A stretch of 64,000 nt of DNA from Tretioscincus oriximinensis (GCA_022410635.1 JAJVDF010000588.1:367669-431668); one strand, 5' to 3'; numbered from the stretch's first letter, positions 10,230 to 22,677 are shown. Made by a program: numbers and translations. The notes: generated from the letters alone by a model not told the origin.

Positions 10230-11395
10230 ATATATTTGCCAAAGCTCATGCTGCCTATTTTTTTCTTGTTGGTCTCCAAGGTGCTATTAGACCTCCTTAT
10301 CAGAAATTCTGAATTTGATTTTTTGAAGTTTTGACATTCTGTTACTGCAACAAAATCTTTTAATTTTCTTGTTTATTTTTAAAAAAATGTTTACAGTCTC
10401 CCACTTTCTGCAAATTTTCCAGANTATTTTGCAGTTAGGTATTTCAATTGCATTTGCAATAATTATTTGGTTATACATTTTCCGAATTGTCCATATAGTA
10501 CCCTTTCCATTCACTCACTAGAACCGTCAGAGTGTAGGTGNTTATATTATCTCTAACATCCCTTTATTTGCAAGAATAACATTTTCCAAATCACCATGCA
10601 ATACAGCCATTTTACTGGATATTCTTATTTGCAAGGTGAAGATACAATTTATTTCTCTTTCCACTTTCTCTCAGAATTCCCTGACTTTTTGGCATTCCTA
10701 TACCACATGTATAAAGGTACCCCTTTGTTGGCATCTATGCCAACATGTCCCATGAATATATGGAAATAAATTTGACTCCTGGCTGGTGTCCTATACCATT
10801 TATGGAGTATTTTCCTTCTTGTCTCTTTCATACAATTGTTTGTACTTTCCTTTTTCCTTTTAATCTCCCTCCTTTATTTCTTCTCTTCTGACATCAATAT
10901 CCATCAGGTCCCATATAATTCCTCTTCAAGCATGTTTTTGGACTGTAACATTTGTTTATACATCTGTCAAAGCTCCTGCTACTTACTTTTTTCTTGTTAT
11001 TTCCTAAGGTGCTACTAGCCCCTATTACTAGAAATTCTGAGTCCTGATTAACAATTACCACTTCTGTGAAAGTTACTTCTTCAGGAATACCATAAAACTG
11101 CAATATTTTGTGTTTCTTCTGACTGAGGCCTATAGTGGTGATTTTGACATTCTGTAACTACAACCAGCTCTTTTAATTTTCTCATTCTTGTTTATTTTTT
11201 AAAATTCACCTGCCAGTACGGGGGAGGGGTGCGGCTAGGGTGGGGGAGGGGAGGGTGTGTTGCCAGGGTGGAAGGGAGGGGTGGGGGTGGGGTCCCAGAT
11301 GTGGCAACCCTAGTACAGTGATGCTTTTGACATTCTGTTACTACATCCAGGGTCTTTTTCTGATTCTTGTTTTATTTTTAATAAAATTTACCTGT
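10230..11395 (-). mobile_element. Decayed L1-like LINE fragments
   Basis: On the minus strand, 10649-10831 and 10287-10514 give peptides rich in Lys and Trp (KILHKWYRTPARSQI; CRKWETVNIFLKINKKI) that resemble the C-terminal part of L1 ORF2. Similar pieces recur at 10960-11190 and 11310-11395. 11210-11300 is G-rich low complexity. No intact frame. The family call is tentative. Confidence 0.5.
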
Positions 11396-11714
11396 TGAAC
11401 TTTGCTATTGCTCCTTTGGGGAGAGTCAATTTCCACCTGCTGTGAAGGTAGGCAGTGATTGGCATAGCAGAGGGGAGCAGACAGTTGCAAAGGGAGGGGA
11501 GCCATCTGTTTTATAATAAAGCCCATCCCAGTGATAGCACCTGTAGGACACTTAGAAGGTATAAGGCTGGGCCTTGGGTAGCCATCTTCTGGCCTATGAA
11601 AACCAGGCCATGAATGCTTGCATGAGACAAAGTGTTGGCAGAATGGTGGATTAGCTGGTCTCCTAACCTATCCCTGGATCCAAACCTGTCCTACAACACA
11701 CAGCCTCATCTCAT

Positions 11715-12365
11715 CTACCATGAGGGACACAGTGGTGCTTCTGCTCCTGGCCAATGTTCACCATGTTCTCTAACATCAGGCCACAGTAATCCATGCTCTG
11801 GTAACTTCCAGATTGTACTATTGTAATGCTCTCTATGTGGGGCTGCCCTTGGAAACAGTCCGGAAGCCGTAGCTGGTGCAAAATACAGCACTAGACTGCT
11901 GACTGGAAGGCCTGACCAGACGCACATCACACCAATCTTGAAGGAGCTGTGCTGGCTGGCAGGCAATCCCCTACCGAGTCCAATTCAATGGTTAACATAA
12001 GGCCCTAAATAACTTTAGCCCCTTCCCATATCAACCTGCCTGTGCCTTAAGTTTTGCAGGGGAGCCCCTCCTGGTTGTACCACCCTTCAGAACAAGAAAG
12101 GGAGTGAGGCCATGGGGCAGGACATTCTCTGTGGCTGCCCCCANACTATGGAATAGTCTTTCCCCTGGAGGTGTGTCAGTCACAATCTCCNAATTCTTTT
12201 AGAAAATCCTTGAAGACACACCTGTTTAACCTGGCCGTTAGTTGAAGAAATGCGGCTTTCTTTCCCACCTTCAGATACTGTTTTAATATGTCAATTTTGT
12301 ATTTTTGCTTTTACTGTTGGCCGACATGACAAATTTGGGTATAGGGCGGGGTATAACTATAGGCA
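11715..12365 (+). mobile_element. L2-type LINE 3' end
   Basis: The ORF end is recognisable at 11860-11960 (VQNTAARLL-like, then a HITPI.KEL-like stretch with stops and shifts). The 3' UTR follows to GGGTATAGGGCGGGGTATAA near 12350. Confidence 0.75.
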
Positions 12366-13084
12366 AGAATTTACCTAGCTGAAGGGTTCTAACAAACCCA
12401 GTGGGCCAGTTCCTATATGAGCTGGTATCATTTTAAATGCTTCAAATGACTTGTTCTCAAAATGTGGTCCACGTACTCCTCTCTTTAACTGAAGGTGTTT
12501 CATAAAGGATAAGGTAAAGGAATGACAAGTAATTGCCTCATTCAGACTCCTCAGATCCCTGCTAGATTTTTTTAAAAAAGGAACCAGGAAAACCTCCATC
12601 CTTCATCCCCTGATGATATCACTGTAGTTGCCTGCTGTGGTTCCTGGTCCTCTGGCACCACAATGCTGCTTCAGCCAACCTCACAATTAGCTGAGCAGAT
12701 ATATTGGAAGAAGCCAAGGAAGAAAAGAGCCACTCTGTGGGATGCATCCCCTTTTGTCCTTATAGGTCTTAGTAAACTAAATGCTAATGAATCTGAGCCA
12801 GATGCCGTTGATCCAAGGATTCTTAAAAAATTCAAAAGGGAATCCATTGTGATCACATATGGATTCCATTCCAAACAAACAGTGTCCTTCAGTAGAAATG
12901 TTTAAATTATTATCTGGGACCTTTGATATGCAATAATGTTGAAATGTTTAGCAATTGTGATACAGTTAATAAGCTTACTGTTTCTTTGTTATTTCTGCCT
13001 CTTTTTGTACAGCTATCTTGTTACTCAAGTAGTGGAAGATGCCCGCTGCCAGGCCCCATCCTGACTGCTAACCCTAACCCTTAC
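12366..13084. other. No feature recognised
   Basis: AT-rich. An open frame at 12663-12905 has no recognisable domain and no splice or promoter support, so it is not called. Confidence 0.4.
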
Positions 13085-13752
13085 TGAAAACTGGGGTGCA
13101 ACCTACCAGAAGGCCATGAAGTCATTATTCCTCTCTACAGTACTTTGGCCAGACCGCACTTAGAATACACTGTTCAATTTGGGGGTGGGGGGTGGGGTGT
13201 CAATTTAAAAGGGACATTGATAAGCTGGAGCAGGTTCAGAGGAGAGTTACAAGGATGGTGAGTGTGGTCTTGGATCTATGGCCAAAGAGGAACAACTATT
13301 TATTCTACTATAACTGGATATTCCACAATAAAGCATGGATATTCTGGAATAAATCTGTCCCCATAATATCCAACCATGGTAGAATAAATAAATGATGTGG
13401 GGGTGCAGCCTGAGAGGAGACCTGATAACTGCCTACAAATATCTGAAGGGCTGCCCACAGAGCAGAGGGAGCAGCATTGTTCTTGTCGGCACACGAAGAA
13501 CTAGAAACAATGGGGTGAAACTGCAAGAACGTAGATTTAGATTAGATATCCTGGGGAAAACCTGACGGGATGATAAACCAGTGGAACAGTTTGCCACAGG
13601 AGGTAGTAAATTCGCCTTCGCTGGAAGTCTTCAAACAGAGGTTGGACAGTCATCTGGGCTGGTTTAATGAATCTTGCATTGAGCAGAGGGTCGGACACCA
13701 CCACCACCCCCAGGACACTGGAGGTTCCTTCCAACTCTATGGTTCTATGAAT
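13085..13752 (+). mobile_element. Classical CR1 LINE 3' end
   Basis: Translation shows RDIDKLEQVQRR, then further down INQWNSLPQEVVNSPSLEVF and KQRLDSHLGW. The end is CCAACTCTATGGTTCTATGA, the classical CR1 octamer tail. Interrupted by a MITE at 13298-13395. Confidence 0.85.
13298..13395. mobile_element. Short inverted-repeat MITE inside CR1
   Basis: Left end TTATTCTACTATAACTGGAT and right end ATATCCAACCATGGTAGAAT are near reverse complements. A partial copy of the same end lies at about 15596-15625. Confidence 0.6.
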
Positions 13753-13864
13753 GTTTTTTACATTTTCTGGGGAAAAGGTTGTGGAGGTCACTTGCTAATC
13801 TCTACTGCCCTTGCTAACCTACACCTGTGAGGCTCTGAAAGTCCAAGCCCTGGATACAAGTTTA

Positions 13865-14840
13865 TCCCTTCCACTGGTATGAAAACGTTATTGTTCCTCC
13901 CATTAGAAGCTGCACCTGGTAAAAAGTCCTTTCTTCTATAGCCAGTAAAGGTATGAACTCTTCTCCCAGTTTTTATGTGGTAATCATATCCTGGGTCCCC
14001 AACAGGTGTTTTTCATTACCATGTAGATGAAACCATGATTTGTAGACTCAGTAGGACTGGAGTTCTATAGAGAATCCCGATTTTCAGATGGTTTTCTATG
14101 ACACAGAAGGAGAATGAAAGGCTGGCTTACAAATCCCTTCAGAATCTGACACAGTGTAAAATTGCCATATAAAACCGAGCTTTGCAACTTTAATGGCTAA
14201 AAAAAAAAACAGGCATGCTTTTAACGCATCTGGGAAATTTCCTGTTTATCACATTAATTAAAGCTGTAAAACTCTTGTCCTGATTTTATGTGGTAACCAG
14301 GGTTACCAGAGGAATAAAATAATACAGGTTTGCACCTTTAATGGCTGTGAAAAAGACATTTTCCCCCAGGTGTTACAGGCATTAAAAGCTGCACAGTGAA
14401 AGTTCTTCTCTTGTATAGCCATTAAAGGTGCAAACTTCTATCACGCTTTTTATCTGGTTGGACTATGGTAACCCTAAACCGTTGGCATTTACACAAAATT
14501 AACAAACAGCAGAACAGACTTTTAACTAGATAATGTAATAAATTGTACACAACAATGCAAAATGCAACAATACCTGGATGCCAGAACACTAGAGTTTTTC
14601 TGATTTTGCACCTTGATGGGCGAATTCATTGTTTTTGGAAAAAAAATTGCTTCTAGAGTGGGAGTCCTTCACAAAATCTGTGATAATTTGCACCTTTAAT
14701 GATTGTGAAAAAGTAACACACAAACACCCTCAGGCGCAACAGACATTAGAAACTACACCTGGTGAAGTGTCCTCTCTTGTACAGCCATTGACGGCCCAAA
14801 GCTCTATCTTGTATTTTATGTGGGAACCCTATTCTATATT
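13865..14840. repeat. Cluster of palindromic MITEs (TTTGCACCTTTAATGGCT family)
   Basis: At least four copies or parts: 13865-13992, about 14155-14300, 14301-14473 (most complete) and about 14668-14833. The complete unit starts GGTTACCAGAGG and ends GGACTATGGTAACC. Its arms contain TTTGCACCTTTAATGGCT and the reverse complement. A fifth copy is at 19288-19440. Confidence 0.65.
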
Positions 14841-14977
14841 CATCATGGATGCTTAAAGCTTAGATGGATCTTTAACTCACCTTTGGCCTTTCCAGGGCAG
14901 GGGAAACTTGACGACAGGTATCCATGCGCTGGTAGCCACCAGACTAGAATATGTTCCTCATGAGACTAAGGCTGCAT

Positions 14978-15585
14978 CATAAGAACATAAGAACATAAGA
15001 AGAGCCATACTGGATCAGGCCACAGCCCATCAAGTCCAACATTCTGTATCACACAGAGGCCCACCAGATGCACCTGGGCAGTCCGAACAGAGGAAAGCAA
15101 AATATGCTCCTGTTCATGACTCCCTGCAAATGGTATTTCAGGAGTCCTGCCTGTTGCTCCATCCCAGAGGCAACATCCAGACATCCATCCTAGTATCCAG
15201 TTATACCCTTGGTGTCCATAAACCTGTCTAGTCCTGTCTTGAAACTATCCAAGCTGTTAGCTACCACTACCTCTTCAGGAAGTAAATTCCACAGGCCGAT
15301 GACCCTCTGGGTGAAAAAATACTTTCCTTTGTCTGTTCTCACTTTTCTACCCAACAGTTTTAAGGAGTGTTTTCTCTATTCACCCTGTCAATCCCATGCA
15401 TGATTTTGTATACTTCAATCAGATCACCCCTCAAATGTCTCCTTTCAAGGCTGAAGAGGCCCAAACGTTGCAGCCTTGCTTCGTAAGGGAGGTGCTCCAG
15501 ACCCTTGATCATTTTTGTTGCCCTTTTCTGCACCTTCTCCAGTTCCAAAATATCTCTCTTGAGATGTGGTGACCAAAATCTCCCC
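14978..15585 (-). mobile_element. CR1-like LINE 3' end (TTCTTATG family)
   Basis: The longest copy on this strand. The reverse complement encodes [20 protein letters not shown] and further to [16 protein letters not shown] (15360-15548), then the WNLLPEEV-type block. It ends at tandem CATAAGAA (reverse of the octamer) at about 14980. An internal deletion near 15372 removes part of the ORF. Confidence 0.8.
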
Positions 15586-16547
15586 CATCACTTACTTATT
15601 CCACTATAATTGGATATTCCACAAGAGGATCCCGTTCTTACTACAGGAAAAAATGGGAGTCAAAGCAGTATCACTCAGCACTGGCTGGCCTGACTCTCTT
15701 TTCATTTGCTCCAAACAGAAAACAAGATGACCATGCGTCGATCACACAGGAACGTGGGATCTGAGGGCAATTCCCTCAAAACAAAGTAGCAACTGCACTG
15801 GCTACAATTTGTCCATANCAAGCACACATCCTTGGGGTCACCCCACTGTAGATCATTGCAGCAATCAGTCCGATCCTTGTGGGGTGCTCCTGGGTTCACT
15901 AGGAGACAAAAACCCAAAAGGATTGCCCACCTGGATTTTTAGAGGCAAGGTGGTGCAGAGGTTAAAAGCAACGGTCTTTCAGCAGACAGATCAGAGTTTG
16001 ATGCCTTGTATCTGCCATGGAAAGGAGTGAGCTTCCCCTACTGTTTTCAGTCAGTTTCTGACAGAAGGAAATAAAAGTCTGCACTTTCCTGACAGACATT
16101 TTCTTCACCTTCATGACAGACGTTTTCTTCATACCATTACTTATTCCTCAGTGAGTTTCTTGTTCTCCTTCTCATAGCATCAGATTGTCATTAAAACTGC
16201 TAGTGACCTCCAGAAATTTACCTCAGCTCAACCTTTATTCTTGGGGTCTCCATTTCAGCTTTTCTTCATCATCTCCTCACACAGTCTTTTCTCTTACTGA
16301 GTAACTGTAAATTCTTTTTCCCTCCCCCGCATTATTCTCAACATTCCACATCCATGGACGTCTCTTGCGTGTCATAAAGGAGTCTGAGCTATTATCAGCT
16401 GGTTTCTATGGATTTTTTTTTAAGTCATTCAAGCTGCTGACCAACACCATATCTTATTGCAGTAAATTCCAAATTTTTGCTACACATAGTATTAAAAAAA
16501 TAATATCCAGTGGCGCAGTGACATTTTAAATAAGATAGAGTATTTAC
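15586..16547. other. Mostly unassigned; one SINE 5' part
   Basis: 15596-15625 is a fragment of the MITE seen at 13298. 15940-16065 is the head of a GCGCCCTCTACTGG-family SINE (AGGTGGTGCAGAGGTTAAAA). Nothing else is recognised. Confidence 0.4.
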
Positions 16548-17297
16548 TTGTTTGGAATGTGGTAAAAGCTTTGTTCGGAAACCATATCTCACCTACCACC
16601 AAAGGACTCGCACAGGAGAGCAATTATATAACTGCTTGGAATGTGAGAAAATCTTCTGCTGGAAATCAAACTTCATTTTACACCAGAGAGTTTACACTGG
16701 GGAAAAGCCATATGAGTGTTGGGAATGTGGAAAAACTTTCCGTCAGAAGTCCAATCTCACTTATCAAAGGGAAGAAAGTTCATAAATGCTTGGACTGTGG
16801 TAAAACATTCAATTGCTCACTTTACATCAAATAATTCACACAGGGGATAAGCCTTATGAATGTTTACAGTATGGGAAGAGATTTAGGCAAGAAAATAAAT
16901 ATAATTTATCATAAAATGATTCATATGTGTTTGGGATGTGGAAAAAGAATCAGAAGTCTCACCTCACTGTACATCAAAGAATTCACATAGTTCAGAGAGG
17001 CCATAAAGTACTCAGTATGTGGAAAAAGCTTCACGCAGAATATAGAACTCCCTTATTAAAAATCCAAACTGGGGAAGACCCATATAAGTGTTTGGAGTGT
17101 GAAAAGCATTTTATCCTGAAGTCATGAAGATTCACATAGGGGAGAAGCCATATAAATGATTGGAGTATGGGAAAGATTTCAACCAGAAGTAAAATCTCAC
17201 ACAGTTTCTCAGGGGAGAAACCCTATAAATGTTTGGAATGTGGAAAGAGCTTCAATCAGAAGAAATATTTCACTGCCCATTAAGGAATTCACACTAT
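16548..17297 (+). pseudogene. Decayed C2H2 zinc-finger array
   Basis: Successive finger remnants are visible in changing frames: [66 protein letters not shown], and later CLECEKHFILKS and CWNVE- or CGKSFNQK-like pieces up to 17290. At least five frame changes and several stops break it. No SCAN, KRAB or linker exon is recognisable upstream. It may be a relic of another member of the cluster or of a different finger gene; the finger consensus is closer to gene A than to B, D or E. Confidence 0.85.
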
Positions 17298-17439
17298 CAA
17301 AAAAAAGTATTTCAGACAAGGACAGTATTAAGTTGTCAAAGGAGGATGAAACTTTTTCATTTAAAAATCTCTACATATAATAAACTGCATACGGCAGAGT
17401 CCAGTATTCCAAGGTATAACGACCAGTGACAGGGCATCG

Positions 17440-17713
17440 AACTTTGGCAGCCAGCAGAGATCAATGACACAACAAAGGAAGGAAGAAAAGGAATAATAAA
17501 GGANGGAATTGTTGAAAGAAGGGAAGGAGTGAAAGGAAGAGGGAAGGAAAAAGGAGGAACAAAAAGTGAGAAAGAAGTGGCAAATGAAAAGATGTGAGGG
17601 AGCAAGGGAAGGGGGTGGGAGGGAGTGGGTGAGTGGAGGCATGGATGGGAGCAAGGGCGAAGAGGGGCTAGATCCCGTTGCATTACCATTATGCAATGAG
17701 CTAATTAAGCTAG
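17440..17713 (+). mobile_element. Helitron-like 3' end with purine-rich interior
   Basis: Purine-rich tract (17465-17660), then a small hairpin TTGCAT..ATGCAA (17678-17696), then CTAG at 17710-17713 followed by T. The same arrangement on the minus strand lies at 40265-40460. The 5' end is not identified. Confidence 0.4.
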
Positions 17714-17949
17714 TTGCTAAATAAAATAAAATCCCAGATTTAACCCANTTGTCTGGATAGGGAAAATGAGTCAAACATACTTCTTACATACAATAAACGG
17801 ATGTCTTATGAATATAGACTGTTGCCTGACTTATTCTGATATGCAGAGCATTCAAATAATAGAACCAAGAGTATCTGCCAAGTATAAAATTCCTATTCTA
17901 AGAAATAACCACTGTTTAAATATCGAGGCTCAAACAGTGGAATATACAA

Positions 17950-18082
17950 GGAGTCGTGAAAAGGTGCATATTTTGCTGTTTGGACTGCCCAGGTGCATCT
18001 GGTGGGCCTCTGTGTGAGACAGAAGGCAGGACTAGATGGGCTCTGGCCCAATCCCGGATGGCTGTTCTAATGTTCTTATGAT
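17950..18082 (+). mobile_element. CR1-like LINE 3' fragment
   Basis: Carries GGACTGCCCAGGTGCATCTG, GACTAGATGGGCTCTGGCCC and ends ATGTTCTTATG. Confidence 0.65.
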
Positions 18083-18887
18083 CCAAGAAACTCATGGAGC
18101 CCTAAGCCCAGAGGATTCTGTTTGGGCTACGCTAACAAAAGCTGCTCATTTCTTTACAAATAGCTCCTTAGAGTTCTGGGCTCTCATGCACTGTAACTCT
18201 TCACAAATAAATTCATTCAATAGCAAAGTCCGGATCCTGTGAATCCAAGCCTCTTTAGAAAGAGGGTGAACGTTCTTCCACCAAAAAGCTATTTCAAATT
18301 TAGCAGCAGTAAGCATGCTAATAACAAGTTCTTAGTTGCTTAATTTCTCATGATCGCCCTGGAACAGGAATAAAAAGACTGGAGCTGGAAAAAGCCTGAT
18401 GTTACACTTTAGTATTAGGCTAATAGAGGATTGTNCATGAGATGTGGGCAATGCCACCACATATGTAGATAAGTGCCCTTCTGGAGGCAACTGTGCCAGC
18501 AGGAAGGGCTTAAGCTCCTAATCATTCTGGAGAGAGCAACTGGAATTCACCTTGGCTCTTGAAGAGAGAGAGGAAGNATTGTTCAGAATTTACTCTGTGT
18601 AAATAATGGGTTGTTCCAGATTTAAAATAATTTCCAGATAACAGCTGATCTGGACAAAGGCTACGAATTTTTTATTCCTCACTATGAAGAGACCCTCACA
18701 ACAGGCTCTAAAACATACATAGGATTTGGAGTAGAGTGGGGTGTGTGTGCTAANCTGCCCCAGAACAACTACCTAAAGTGTGGACACCCATGTCACAGGA
18801 CAGTAGGACCACTGGAGCAGGGAAATGTTCCTATAATATTTGTCCAGCCTCTGCAAATACAAAAATATTTTCAGTCAGGCAGTGATG
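18083..18887. other. No feature recognised
   Basis: Unique-looking sequence. No exon, RNA gene or repeat supported. Confidence 0.4.
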
Positions 18888-19135
18888 GGTTCACTAGGAG
18901 AGGTACAGAGGTTAAGAACTTTGGGGTTTCAGCAGAGATAACCAGAGTTCAAGGCCCATGTGTCAGCTGTGTTGTGAGCGGCCTCTGCTGGCCTCAGCCT
19001 CAGCCAACCTAGCTGTTTGAAAGAAATTTGCAAATAGATAAATAGGTGGGGAAGATAGAATAAAACGTAAGCCTTTAGGTGAAAAATAACATAAGCCACT
19101 CTGAGTCTCAAGAGTGAGATATAAAAACTAGATTT
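18888..19135 (+). mobile_element. tRNA-headed SINE (CTCTGCTGG variant)
   Basis: Head AGAGGTACAGAGGTTAAGAA, block GCGGCCTCTGCTGGCCTCAG, end GAGTGAGATATAAAAACTAG. Same family as 2176-2462. Confidence 0.65.
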
Positions 19136-19287
19136 TTTTATTCCTCCTCTTTAAGGACCACAGATTCAGAGAGAATGGGCTGTGGTTGCTAAGCAACACA
19201 CTGGAATGTGTTGGGAGGGGGGTCACTTGAGTGAAAGAAGATTGAATTTTGCAGGGAGGAGTTGGCAGCTGGAGTATGAGATTCAAA

Positions 19288-19440
19288 TAAAATCTGTGGT
19301 AGAATTTTACACCTCTAATGGCTATGGAAGAGAAGACGGGCTTTTTACCCTCTGCAGCTTCTAATGGCTGCAGCACCTGGGAGAGAAATTACTTTTTCAC
19401 ACCTATTCAAGGTGTAAACTTTAGATTTCATCTACTAATC
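19288..19440. mobile_element. Palindromic MITE copy
   Basis: TTTTACACCTCTAATGGCT on the left and TTCAAGGTGTAAACTTTAGA on the right match the 14301-14473 family in diverged form. Confidence 0.5.
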
Positions 19441-19772
19441 CTGAATGAGGGCAGCCAGTAGGTTTTTACTTTGTGAGCTGATAGGGAAAGACAGAGAGTT
19501 AATGAGTGAAGAAGCCTGGGGAAAGGAGAAGAAAGAGTTTAGTACATTGAGCTCGTAACCTTTCTCCACTGGAGATGAAGATACAGAAACATTTTCTTTC
19601 TTTCAAGCCCTGACTAGTTTGGGAGGGGGGTTGACAAAGAGAAAATATCATCAGATACGTCTCTNCCTTCCTGAAAAAGATCTTTCTTCAAATGTTTATC
19701 TGCCTGCTCCCATTCGATATTAAGCGAGGGTGAGGGGATTTCTCTTGCCTACTTGCTTCTGCTTGGTTGTCC

Positions 19773-19914
19773 AAGGGTTAAACGACCTTACCTGGCTGAC
19801 TGGCTGCTTTCCTTCCTAGAGAGGAAGGAGTTGGTTGGGGCTAGTTCTCTAGGGAAAAGGCCCCTCCCCTTTCCAAAATCCCTTCCTGCAGCAGCTGTCT
19901 GGCTTGCAGCTGCA
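19773..19914 (+). promoter_or_regulatory. Possible non-coding first exon
   Basis: AAGGGTTAA at 19773-19781 is followed 142 nt later by a strong donor, CTGCA/GTAAGT. The arrangement resembles the leader exons at 41766 and 54862. It could be an alternative start for gene B. Weak evidence. Confidence 0.25.
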
Positions 19915-20149
19915 GTAAGTGGAAAGGGTGTGTGTGTGCTGATGTATGTAAAGGTGCGTGGTATGANTCTTTCATCCTCCTTTCCTGAATAGGGTGTTGG
20001 GGGCAGGAATTAGAGGAGGGCATTAAGAATGAAAGGCAGGCAAAAAAATGGGGGGAAGGAGAAAGTAGTGGTAATGTTAATGGTGGTAACAGTAGTGGTA
20101 GTGGTGATATAGATTTAGAGATGCGCTCAGGTAATGTATATATAGATTT

Positions 20150-21816
20150 ATTGATTAGTCATTTGACCGGATAAAAAAAAATAAAAAAATATATAGAGTA
20201 ACAGTTAAAAACAGTGTAAATATAAATAGAGTAAAATACAAATAGAGTAAAAAAATAGCATCATTTAAAAAGAGTGNATAACAAATAGCATCAATTAAAA
20301 AGAGTGGGAAACAGCATCTAAATCAATAATTGCAAGAGTATAAACCTCAAGACTTGGAAACCTGCTCCCAGAACATTGATCGGATTCTGGAAGCCTTAAT
20401 AATGAATAAGCTAACTCCGATGAGAGTGGACCTGCTCAGTCCCTGGAGTAACACATGAATTTGGACCTCTTTATTTAGTGACCGATGGGCATGCAAGAGA
20501 GGAGCTAAGAAATGTTGCCTAAGTTCTGAATAGGCTGGACATTCCAGTAAAAAGTGTGCTGTGTCCTCCACAGCCAAGTCACCCCATATGCAGAGTCTAG
20601 CAGCTCTTGGCTCTTTACGGTAGCAACCGAATTTCATTGCCGTGTCAAATTGGTCAAATCTAGCCAGTGTGAACAGTATTCTCCATGCCCTGGGCATCAG
20701 AATAGTAAAATACTTTTCTAAGTTTATTTGGCGTTTAGATTCAGCCAGGTATAAGGTTGCTTTAGATTGAATTATGGCTGCGAGATCATTCTGTGAGGCT
20801 ATATCAAGGGAGCATTGTTTAAGTATCAATTTCGCCTTTACACCAAAGTTGTTTAGGGAGTGTAATGGAAGACCTATGTGAGCTGTTTGATTCATCAGCC
20901 TAGCAAGCCAAAGTGATTTATGCAAGATTTTAGATTGATCTTATAGGCAGATTCTTGGGAGTCTTTGCCGGTTCATATGATTGAGCTTAACTCAATACTT
21001 GTCTGTTTAGGATTTGGCAATCTAGTGGTGACACTCCTAGTTCTGCCCTAACTGCTGCTGATAAGGTGGAGCTTGAAACACCTAAGAAAGTTCAGATATT
21101 TCAGGAGGAAGGGTTCAAGTTTCTGCAAATTAGAGAAGCCCCATATTTCCGCTCTGTACAGCAGAATAGGTATAATTTTGGTGGCAAAAACCTCTAGGAC
21201 AGGTCTTAATGTTCCAGGATTTCTATGATAATCCANCTTATATAAGGGGCAGGCAGCAGCCGTGGCTTTGGAAATTGAACCATTTATATGATGTGACCAC
21301 GAACCAGACACTGCAAATGTAAGACCAAGATAATGGTAGGATTGTACCTGTTCAATAGCCTGACCATCTAAGTACCAATGTAATGATTTCATAGAACTCC
21401 CAAATATTAACACCTTGGATTTCTATCTGTTAATGATAAGGTTGTTTGCATGACAAAAGAGATTGAACTTCACCAGAGATCTCTTTAAACCCACTGGAGT
21501 CGTTGAGAGCAACACCATGTCATCAGCATATAAGAGAATATTAACTGGTCTTTCTCAAATGTGTGGTCTGTGGAGCTCTAGGAAATGTAGGGCATCTATT
21601 ACATTGTTCACATAAAAGTTAAATAGAAACAGAGCTAGGATACAACCTTGCTGTAGACCAAAAGTTGAACTGGTTGGCTGAGAAAGAGCTCCACTCGTAC
21701 CAAGGCGAAAACTCAGTGATGCATCTGAATAGAGTTCTTTAATTAAGCCTAAAAGTCTAGCATCCATGTTTGTTGATGACAATTTGTTCCAAAGAACGTC
21801 ACAGTTCATAGAGTCA
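20150..21816 (-). mobile_element. Degenerate non-LTR retrotransposon with RT remnant
   Basis: The minus strand gives, in order, an RT piece (21555-21833: LQQGCILALFLFNFYVNNVI), a post-RT piece (21048-21413: HYLGLTFAVSGSW) and a C-terminal piece (20347-20925) with a Cys/His motif, CIWGDLAVEDTAHFLLECP. The frames are broken by stops and shifts. The clade is not certain; it is not the CR1 or L2 copies seen elsewhere here. The 3' end is A-rich on the minus strand (20160-20340). Confidence 0.75.
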
Positions 21817-22195
21817 TAAGAACATAAGAACATAAGAAAAGCCCTACTGGATCAGGCCACAGCCCATGAAGTCCACCAGATGCCCCTGGGCAGTCCGAAC
21901 AGAGGAAAGCAAAATATGCTCCTGTTCATGACTCCCTGCAAATTTCAGGAGTCCTGCCTGTGGCTCCATCCAGGAGGCGACATCCAGACAACTATCCTAG
22001 TATCCATTTATACCCTTAGAGTCCATAAACCTGTCTAGTCCTGTCTTGAAGCTATCCAAGGTGTTACCTACCACTACCTCTTCATGAAGTAAATTCCACA
22101 GACCGATGACCCTCTGGGTGAAAAAATACTTTCCTCTGTCTGTTCTCACTTTTCTGCCCATCAGTCTCACGGAGGGCCCCCTGGTCACTCCTTTG
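21817..22195 (-). mobile_element. CR1-like LINE 3' end
   Basis: Starts at tandem CATAAGAA and reads into YFFTQRVIGLWNLLHEEV on the minus strand. It abuts the RT element at 20150-21816, as if inserted into it. Confidence 0.75.
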
Positions 22196-22229
22196 CGGGC
22201 CCAGATCTGCTTTTTACCCCATGCCGGCA

Positions 22230-22616
22230 GCCACTGAAAAGACCTCCTTGTTATACAGCCTCCCACCACTTCCACCCCAAGCGGGCCGTGCGAACTCCGG
22301 CTGTGCGCGCGCTTTCCCGCGCCCTCCCCTCCCCCCAGCCGGGCTCCTACTTTCTTGGTCGGAGGCGGCGGAAGGAGGGCAGCGAAGGGTTAAGCCCACC
22401 GAGATATTTCCCAGAGGGGACCAGGCGGCAGCAGCAGGCCGGCCAGCCAAGCATCCCCTGGAAGCGGGTGGCTGATGACGACGCGCGCCGGCCCGGCAAC
22501 AAGCAGGCTGGGAAGGAAAGAGGCCACCACTTCCTCTTCCTTGTCTCCGAGGCCGCAGTTTGGTTCGCTTGGCCTCCTTGGCTACGGCCCCGCCGCCCTT
22601 TGGTGACAGCCTGCAG
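22230..22616 (+). promoter_or_regulatory. CpG-rich candidate promoter and first exon of gene B
   Basis: A GC- and CpG-dense block (for example GACGACGCGCGCCGGCCCGG near 22480) in an otherwise AT-rich region, with AAGGGTTAA at 22385-22393 and a donor CTGCAG/GTCAGC at 22616/22617. It is 2.1 kb upstream of the gene B SCAN exon on the same strand. Exon use is inferred. It could also serve a transcript not otherwise visible here. Confidence 0.45.
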
Positions 22617-22677
22617 GTCAGCTAGCGGGCGGGGTGGGCTGGAAGGAAGATCGGGGGAGGAAAAGGAGGGGTGGCCG

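Noticed and set aside
12663..12905. 80-residue open frame
   Set aside because: No domain, no homologous copy in the window and no splice signals in frame.
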